Shown here: in pieces, positions 6,660-10,234 of the stretch
Numbering within the stretch: the first letter of the stretch is position 1
Layout: each line of letters begins with the position of its first letter
NCBI GenBank assembly: GCA_031285105.1
Contig: JAITWV010000159.1
Location: forward strand, 1-10,234
Source: Streptococcaceae bacterium
GTDB lineage: Bacteria; Bacillota; Bacilli; Lactobacillales; Streptococcaceae
Reading direction: 5' to 3'
Length of the DNA stretch: 10,234 bases
The notes under the pieces: generated by a model
The model's input: the letters and a program-made list of their open reading frames with translations, nothing else
Told to the model about the DNA's origin: nothing
Databases searched by the model: none
Translations under genes and position numbers: made by a program

Positions 6660-7592
6660 GTCTACCGTTTTTTCAAAAGGTTTACCATCCAGATAATCTT
6701 GCAAATAACGCACAAATTTATCTACAATTAAATCATGGGTAATATCAAGCGAATCATTACCTGAAATATGCGGCGTTAACACAACATTTGGTAAATCCCA
6801 CAATTCATGACTAATCGGCAATGGTTCTGGGTCCGTAACATCAAGACCTGCTCCGCCAATTTGCCCTGATTTTAAATGTTCAATTAGTGCTTCAGTATCA
6901 ATGGCATTGCCTCGACCAACATTTAAAAGGATTGCCCCTTTTTTCATTTTCCCTAGACGTTTATGATTGAATAAATGCTGCGTTTCATTTGTTCCAGGTA
7001 AACTTAATACCACCACATCAGCTCCATTAATGGCTTTGTCAAGTTCATCAACGGTAAATAAGGCATCAACGTTTTCAGGTAAAATAGTTCTTGGTGTACG
7101 AACGACTCCGCGAACAGTTGCGCCTAGATTTTTACAGTGTTTCGCAAAATGTCCGCCAATATCACCCAAACCAACAATCGTGACCGTTGAGCCGTGGATG
7201 GTTTTTAGCTTGCCAATATCGCTCCAATCATGTGCCTTTTGCTTTTCATGATAGCCAGACATTTGACGTAAAAGCATCATTGTGACGGTTAATAAATGCT
7301 CAGAAATCCCTAAACCATAAGCACCAGCCGAGTTTGTTAGTAATAATTCCTCAGGTAATGAAACGTCAGGAGTTAGTAAAAAGTTGACCCCCGATGATTG
7401 TGTATGGAGCCATTTGATTTTGTTCGGTTGGTTGAATAGTTTTGGTGAGATTTGTCCGAAAATGACCTCACAATCTAGGAGTTGTTCATCTTTTGGCGAT
7501 AACGGAAGGACTTCAAAATTTGGTGCGGCGTTTTTGATTTTTTGTAGTCTTTCAGTGGTTAAAGGTGAGAAAGTAACGGCTAATTTTTTCAA
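6642..7592 (-). CDS. D-2-hydroxyacid dehydrogenase family protein
   Basis: A 316-residue NAD(P)-dependent oxidoreductase that should interconvert a 2-ketoacid and the D-2-hydroxyacid. The Rossmann motif GLGDIG (141-146) is clear. The catalytic trio is in place: Arg227 in NVGRGNAID, Glu256 in DVTDPEPLP and His275 in TPHISGN. Substrate specificity cannot be assigned; the protein looks like the general hydroxypyruvate/phosphoglycerate-dehydrogenase-like group rather than lactate dehydrogenase. The start codon is TTG (complement of CAA at 7590-7592), supported by GAAAGGA (7601-7607) eight bases upstream and by the lack of an in-frame ATG before it. The gene stands alone, convergent with trpS and divergent from the AlbA_2 regulator. 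Confidence 0.88.
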   Translation of the reverse strand: MKKLAVTFSPLTTERLQKIKNAAPNFEVLPLSPKDEQLLDCEVIFGQISPKLFNQPNKIKWLHTQSSGVNFLLTPDVSLPEELLLTNSAGAYGLGISEHLLTVTMMLLRQMSGYHEKQKAHDWSDIGKLKTIHGSTVTIVGLGDIGGHFAKHCKNLGATVRGVVRTPRTILPENVDALFTVDELDKAINGADVVVLSLPGTNETQHLFNHKRLGKMKKGAILLNVGRGNAIDTEALIEHLKSGQIGGAGLDVTDPEPLPISHELWDLPNVVLTPHISGNDSLDITHDLIVDKFVRYLQDYLDGKPFEKTVDKKAGY

Positions 7593-7593
7593 T

Positions 7594-7604
7594 AGGATAA
7601 TCCT
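7594..7604. promoter_or_regulatory. palindrome over the dehydrogenase ribosome binding site
   Basis: AGGAT-A-ATCCT is a perfect 11-base palindrome between the TTG start codon and the GAAAGGA site, overlapping the latter. The one-base centre makes a hairpin unlikely, so if it matters it would be as a protein site. It could also be chance. Confidence 0.25.
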
Positions 7605-7639
7605 TTCTATAGTTAATTTTTGTTTGATTAGATAGATTT

Positions 7640-7648
7640 ATTATACCA
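7640..7648 (-). promoter_or_regulatory. extended -10 promoter of the dehydrogenase gene
   Basis: The minus strand reads TGGTATAAT, a consensus -10 with the extended TGn element. No good -35 is seen, which is usual for extended -10 promoters. Confidence 0.6.
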
Positions 7649-7687
7649 AAAATGTTGCTTAATTAAGATGGTTAAATGATGAAATGA

Positions 7688-7815
7688 AATCGGACACTAA
7701 AAAAACATTGGTGACCTGAAACATATTGGTACATAAACGTTGAAATAAAGGGGTTTGAAATGTATAATTTATTTCATGGATGAATCGGACACAAAAACAT
7801 GCATACTGTCCGATT
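7688..7815. repeat. three AATCGGACA boxes around the AlbA_2 gene promoter
   Basis: AATCGGACA occurs at 7688-7696 and 7783-7791, and inverted as TGTCCGATT at 7807-7815. The two direct copies are 95 bases apart, close to nine helical turns, and share further sequence (AATCGGACAC then AAAAACAT with a small length difference). The two right-hand copies form a 9-bp stem with a 15-base loop in the leader mRNA, one base before the ribosome binding site. The boxes flank the promoter at 7740-7768. I infer operator sites, perhaps bound by the regulator encoded just downstream; the hairpin could also affect translation. Confidence 0.6.
7740..7768 (+). promoter_or_regulatory. promoter of the AlbA_2 regulator gene
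   Basis: TTGAAA (7740-7745) and TATAAT (7763-7768) are exactly 17 bases apart, a near-consensus promoter. An inverted repeat, TGAAATAAA (7741-7749) and TTTATTTCA (7768-7776), covers it from -35 to just past -10. Transcription should start near 7775, only about five bases before an ATG at 7780. This favours the ATG at 7834 as the start. Confidence 0.7.
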
Positions 7816-7833
7816 GAAAGGAGTCAAAGAGAA

Positions 7834-9113
7834 ATGTTTGAAGAATCAAATGAACTAGAACTAAAAGAAAAGTATTCCAGAAGTTACATTAAAACAGTTT
7901 CAGCTTTTGCTAATGAAAGAGAAGGGCAAATCATTTTTGGGGTAAGGGATAATGGAGATGTTATAGGTTTAGATGATGACAAAGAAACTCGAATTAGAAT
8001 TGAGCAGCAATTTTGAATAACATTGTTCCAACTCCAAACTTTATTATTGAGTCACGAAAAATCGAGGATAAAACAATTGTAGTATTAACTGTTTTTAAAG
8101 GGGCGGATTTACCATATGCTTATGATGGAAAATTCTATCGTAGAGTAGACACATCGACAGTTGCTGCAGATGGAACGACTCTAAGAAGATGGATGAATGA
8201 ACAAAATACGTATAGATTTGATGAGAAAATTACTAATGAAGAAAATCTAGAATTTAACTATCTAGCAAGTCAATTGATTCAAGTAACGGGTGCAAAAGAA
8301 TTTAATGAAAACTCGTTATTCATGCTAGGTTTTAAGCAAGGGAGTAAATTCACCAATGCAGGAATGTTATTTTCAGATACAAATAATTTTTTGTTTGGTG
8401 TTGATACAGTGCGCTATGGAAAAAGCAAATCGGATTTCATTAAAAGAAAACGGTTAATTGGTGTTTCAATACTAAAGCAATTTGATGAAACTATTGACTT
8501 TTTCAAAGAGTATTATCATGACTACGAATCAGTGGTTGGAACAAAACGAGAAAAAAGGATAATGATTCCACTTGCTGCATTTCGTGAAGCATTGGCAAAT
8601 GCAATTGTTCATAGAGATTATCGATTGCCTAGAAATATTCAAATAGAATTCTTTGAAGATAAAGTTGTCATCACATCACCAGGAGGACTACCAGAAGGAA
8701 TGACAAAGGAAATATATCTGAACCAAAATGTTTCTAGTTTAAGAAATCCAACTCTTGCAATGGTCTTTTTGAGATTAGGAATTATTGAATCTTTTGGAAC
8801 AGGAGTTGAACGAATAAGAGAGTCGTACCAAAATTTTTCAGAAAGACCAGTTTTCGATATTGATGAGGCATCTATTAGAATGACTTTACCACTCATTGAT
8901 TATGCTAGAAAATCAAATGAGTTAAAGGAGCTAAGAAAAGATACTATTTTAGAAATATTACAAAAAGGACCTTTGAGTCGTTCTGAAATTGAGACTCAAT
9001 TACAAATTGGAAGCACTTGGACAAAAAAAACTTTGAATGATTTGATTTCGATAAATAAAATTGAACGAATTGGCCGAGGAAAAACAACTAAATATAAACT
9101 TTTTGATAAATAA
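7834..9113 (+). pseudogene. AlbA_2 / HATPase_c_4 / winged-helix regulator, broken by a frameshift
   Basis: Two adjoining frames together encode one protein of about 426 residues. The first (7834-8016, 60 residues) is the start of an AlbA_2 nucleic-acid-binding domain: ESNELELKEKYS, then TVSAFANEREGQIIFGVRDNGDVIGLDD. It stops at TGA 8014-8016 after RIEQQF. The other frame continues the same domain at once with LNNIVPTPNFIIES. Reading base 8010 twice (CAA then ATT TTG) gives QQILNNIVPTPNF, the expected family sequence, so one base appears to be missing near 8009-8014. The zero-frame codons CAA TTT TGA are not a canonical -1 slippery heptamer. The ATG at 7834 has AAAGGAG (7817-7823) at good spacing. 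Decay, sequence error or recoding remain open. Confidence 0.75.
8013..9113 (+). CDS. C-terminal part of the AlbA_2 regulator with ATPase-like and winged-helix domains
   Basis: This frame opens at TTG 8013, which overlaps the TGA of the first part, and encodes 366 residues; no ribosome binding site precedes it. Residues 1-50 finish the AlbA_2 domain (PYAYDGKFYRRVDTSTV). A middle linker follows. A GHKL-type ATPase-like domain (HATPase_c_4, also called RecG-C-like) starts near 190, with REALANAIVHRDYR, SPGGLPEGM and a late GTGVERIRE. The C-terminus (about 305-365) is a winged helix with DTILEILQKGPLSRSEIETQL. Such proteins are usually annotated as transcriptional regulators or RecG-like; the molecular role is mostly unknown. 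By my count AGA makes up 14 of 26 arginine codons here against 2 of 17 in trpS, which suggests a different origin. Confidence 0.75.
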   Translation: MNNIVPTPNFIIESRKIEDKTIVVLTVFKGADLPYAYDGKFYRRVDTSTVAADGTTLRRWMNEQNTYRFDEKITNEENLEFNYLASQLIQVTGAKEFNENSLFMLGFKQGSKFTNAGMLFSDTNNFLFGVDTVRYGKSKSDFIKRKRLIGVSILKQFDETIDFFKEYYHDYESVVGTKREKRIMIPLAAFREALANAIVHRDYRLPRNIQIEFFEDKVVITSPGGLPEGMTKEIYLNQNVSSLRNPTLAMVFLRLGIIESFGTGVERIRESYQNFSERPVFDIDEASIRMTLPLIDYARKSNELKELRKDTILEILQKGPLSRSEIETQLQIGSTWTKKTLNDLISINKIERIGRGKTTKYKLFDK

Positions 9114-9144
9114 TGCGAAGTAAATTTATCTATGTAAAATGGTA

Positions 9145-9190
9145 AATAAAGAGGTATCATAGATTTAAACTAGCAGGATACCTTTTTATT
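9145..9190. terminator. terminator after the AlbA_2 regulator gene
   Basis: A 14-bp stem (9145-9158 with 9177-9190, one G-U pair) contains AGGTATC / GATACCT and ends in TTTTTATT. The 18-base loop can form a small inner TAG/CTA pairing. The A-rich left arm lets it also serve the convergent DUF1398 gene. Confidence 0.75.
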
Positions 9191-9207
9191 TGCAGAATTT
9201 TTTATCG

Positions 9208-9621
9208 CTAAATTTCAACCTCAGGATAATTTTCACTATATTCTTCACCATTCACACCGTAATAAGTCACCAGATGATTATCAAAATCTACAGTATAACG
9301 AATCACACCACTAAGCCAAGTATTCATCAAAAATTCAGGAAAAGTCGTTTCACCATTTTGATCGGCGCGAAGGATTTTGAGAAAGTTTTCTTCATTATAT
9401 ATAGGCACATCCTTCATCCCTTTAATCAGAGGTTCGTTTTGAATAACCACGGAATTTCCGTCATTCATAATAAAAATACTTTGCCCGCTTGGAAGTTGCC
9501 AGATATTCTTTTTTGCACCAGCTTCTTTTAAGACAGCCGCTAAAACTGGAAAACCACCCACTTTTGGACGAATTTGTTCAGTCTTTTGAAAAGCCGCTTG
9601 AAGTTTTTGAATTGTTGTCAT
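9208..9621 (-). CDS. DUF1398 family protein
   Basis: A 137-residue soluble protein. The C-terminal part has the DUF1398 (YbcV-like) pattern: TTFPEFLMNTWLSGVIRYTV, then DFDNHLVTYYGVNGEEY and a final acidic YPEVEI. The N-terminal half (KVGGFPVLAAVLKEAGAKKN; LPSGQSIFIMNDGNSVV) matches the same family less clearly. Some relatives are annotated as phage envelope proteins, but no function is established. I choose the ATG at 9621 (MTTIQKLQ), which has GGTGAT (9626-9631) upstream. The ATG four codons earlier has no ribosome binding site. The gene stands alone with its own promoter, convergent with the AlbA_2 regulator and divergent from rlmH. Confidence 0.72.
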   Translation of the reverse strand: MTTIQKLQAAFQKTEQIRPKVGGFPVLAAVLKEAGAKKNIWQLPSGQSIFIMNDGNSVVIQNEPLIKGMKDVPIYNEENFLKILRADQNGETTFPEFLMNTWLSGVIRYTVDFDNHLVTYYGVNGEEYSENYPEVEI

Positions 9622-9651
9622 GAATATCACCATTTCTTTTGTATTTTCTTT

Positions 9652-9680
9652 AATATATAACTGTCAGTAACTTCTGTAAA
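9652..9680 (-). promoter_or_regulatory. promoter of the DUF1398 gene
   Basis: On the minus strand TTTACA (9675-9680) and TATATT (9652-9657) are 17 bases apart, placing the transcript start about 25 bases before the chosen ATG. Confidence 0.6.
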
Positions 9681-9701
9681 GGAAAGTGGACTAGTGAGGT
9701 G

Positions 9702-9740
9702 AAGAATACGAGCGAGTGTGTAAGAGCTCGTATTCTTTTT
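9702..9740 (+). terminator. orphan terminator upstream of rlmH
   Basis: AAGAATACGAGC (9702-9713) and GCTCGTATTCTT (9726-9737) form a perfect 12-bp stem with a 12-base loop, followed by T residues to 9740. It is oriented for plus-strand transcription, yet the nearest plus-strand gene ends at 9113 and has its own terminator. It may end a small RNA, protect rlmH from read-through, or be left over from a displaced gene. Confidence 0.75.
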
Positions 9741-9770
9741 GAAAAAGATCTAAATGTTTTTGAAAAAGAT
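9736..9770. repeat. 14-bp direct repeat with 21-bp period
   Basis: TTTTTGAAAAAGAT is repeated exactly at 9736-9749 and 9757-9770, two helical turns apart. Each copy holds the palindrome TTTTT-G-AAAAA, and the first extends to a 15-base palindrome at 9734-9748. It lies about 45 bases upstream of the rlmH -10 box. Confidence 0.6.
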
Positions 9771-9809
9771 TTCGAGCTGTTTATCCAATGATTATGAGGT
9801 TGGTGGATG

Positions 9810-9818
9810 TGCTATAAT
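9810..9818 (+). promoter_or_regulatory. extended -10 promoter of rlmH
   Basis: TGCTATAAT is a consensus -10 with the TGn extension, and the preceding bases complete TGTG at 9808-9811. No good -35 is seen at 16-18 bases. The leader would be about 20 bases. Confidence 0.65.
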
Positions 9819-9844
9819 ATGATGAGAAAAATCGAGGTGAAAAT

Positions 9845-10234
9845 ATGAACATTAAATTTATCACAGTGGGCAAACTGAAAGAAAAGTATTTGAAGATGGG
9901 GATAGAAGAGTATGCTAAGCGTTTGAAATCTTATGCGAAACTTGAAATCATTGAAGTTCCTGATGAAAAAGCACCTGAAAATTTGTCTGAGGCGATGATG
10001 ATTCAGGTGAAAAATAAAGAAGGTGAGCGGATATTGAGTAAGATTAAGGATGATGAGTTTGTCTTTTTGCTTGCGATTCATGGGAAACTGCCTTCAAGTG
10101 AGGAGTTGGCTGAGGAGATTCGGCAGCTAGGAATTTCTGGTAAGAGTAAGATTGCATTTGTGATTGGTGGAAGTTTAGGGACGAGTGATGCGGTGAATAA
10201 GCGGGCGAACCAAGCGATTTCTTTTGGACGGATG
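9845..10234 (+). CDS. rlmH: 23S rRNA pseudouridine-1915 N3-methyltransferase, 3' end missing
   Basis: The first 130 codons of RlmH (family length about 159), cut by the window edge. RlmH is a SPOUT-class enzyme that uses S-adenosylmethionine to methylate pseudouridine 1915 in helix 69 of 23S rRNA on the assembled 70S ribosome. The start MNIKFITVGKLKEKYL, the central LLAIHGK and the knot region KIAFVIGGSLG (102-112) with NKRAN (118-122) are clear; the C-terminal tail with further SAM-binding and catalytic residues lies outside. The ATG at 9845 has GAGGTGA (9834-9840) ahead. In staphylococci the 3' end of this gene is the SCC integration site; that part is not in the window. Confidence 0.96.
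   Translation, partial: MNIKFITVGKLKEKYLKMGIEEYAKRLKSYAKLEIIEVPDEKAPENLSEAMMIQVKNKEGERILSKIKDDEFVFLLAIHGKLPSSEELAEEIRQLGISGKSKIAFVIGGSLGTSDAVNKRANQAISFGRM

Noticed and set aside
7667..7676. Possible target duplication flanking the AlbA_2 region (ATGGTTAAAT against ATGGTAAATA near 9139)
   Set aside because: The match needs a gap and is AT-rich; no terminal inverted repeats or recombinase support it.
7780..7833. Longer start for the AlbA_2 regulator
   Set aside because: ATG 7780 lies about five bases after the predicted transcript start and would translate the AATCGGACA hairpin and the AAAGGAG site.
9754..9822. 22-codon frame starting ATG 9754 before rlmH
   Set aside because: No ribosome binding site, and it runs through the rlmH promoter.
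9845..10234. SCC-type integration site in rlmH
   Set aside because: The known attachment site is at the 3' end of the gene, which is outside the window, and no ccr recombinase is seen.
1..10234. CRISPR array, tRNA or rRNA genes, insertion sequence
   Set aside because: No regularly spaced identical repeats with unique spacers, no tRNA cloverleaf or rRNA sequence, and no transposase-like protein are visible on either strand.

Overview
The window looks like chromosomal DNA of a low-GC Gram-positive bacterium of the order Lactobacillales, most likely Enterococcus, Vagococcus or a near relative. The evidence is AT-rich DNA, AGGAGG-type ribosome binding sites, sigma-A-like promoters, U-tailed hairpin terminators, and a gene set typical of that group (341-residue TrpS, YwlG/UPF0340, RlmH, and a MarR-MFS-DUF4811 cassette). 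The genus is inferred from family resemblance and was not tested by a search.

Layout. Bases 1-681 hold no convincing gene. They contain a GC-rich block of nested inverted repeats (about 1-160), a weak terminator-like hairpin, and an array of six short AATAAGG(C/T) boxes, five of them starting 21-22 bp apart in mixed orientation (276-433). A promoter with an overlapping palindrome then drives a tight three-gene operon (682-3318): a MarR repressor, a 14-helix DHA2-type MFS drug exporter and a DUF4811 membrane protein, ending in a bidirectional terminator. On the minus strand follows a PdxK/ThiD-type vitamin kinase (3363-4157). Divergent from it is a small acidic single-pass membrane or surface protein (4300-4704). 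Next comes a probable operon of ywlG, a two-helix small membrane protein whose frame is broken by one base, and trpS (4815-6620). A minus-strand D-2-hydroxyacid dehydrogenase with a TTG start shares a bidirectional terminator with trpS.

Bases 7646-9190 look like an accessory insertion. They hold an AlbA_2 / HATPase_c_4 / winged-helix regulator, broken by one base after residue 60. It has its own strong promoter, three copies of an AATCGGACA box around that promoter, and arginine codon use unlike the neighbouring trpS. A minus-strand DUF1398 protein, an orphan terminator, a 14-bp direct repeat and the first 130 codons of rlmH close the window.

How the genes work together. The MarR-MFS-DUF4811 unit is a self-regulated efflux module. 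ywlG and trpS are housekeeping genes, and rlmH modifies 23S rRNA. I see no complete new defence or mobile system. The most unusual items are the 21-22-bp phased box array before marR, the AATCGGACA boxes around the broken AlbA_2 regulator, and two separate single-base frame breaks. The frame breaks could be real decay, recoding or sequence error.
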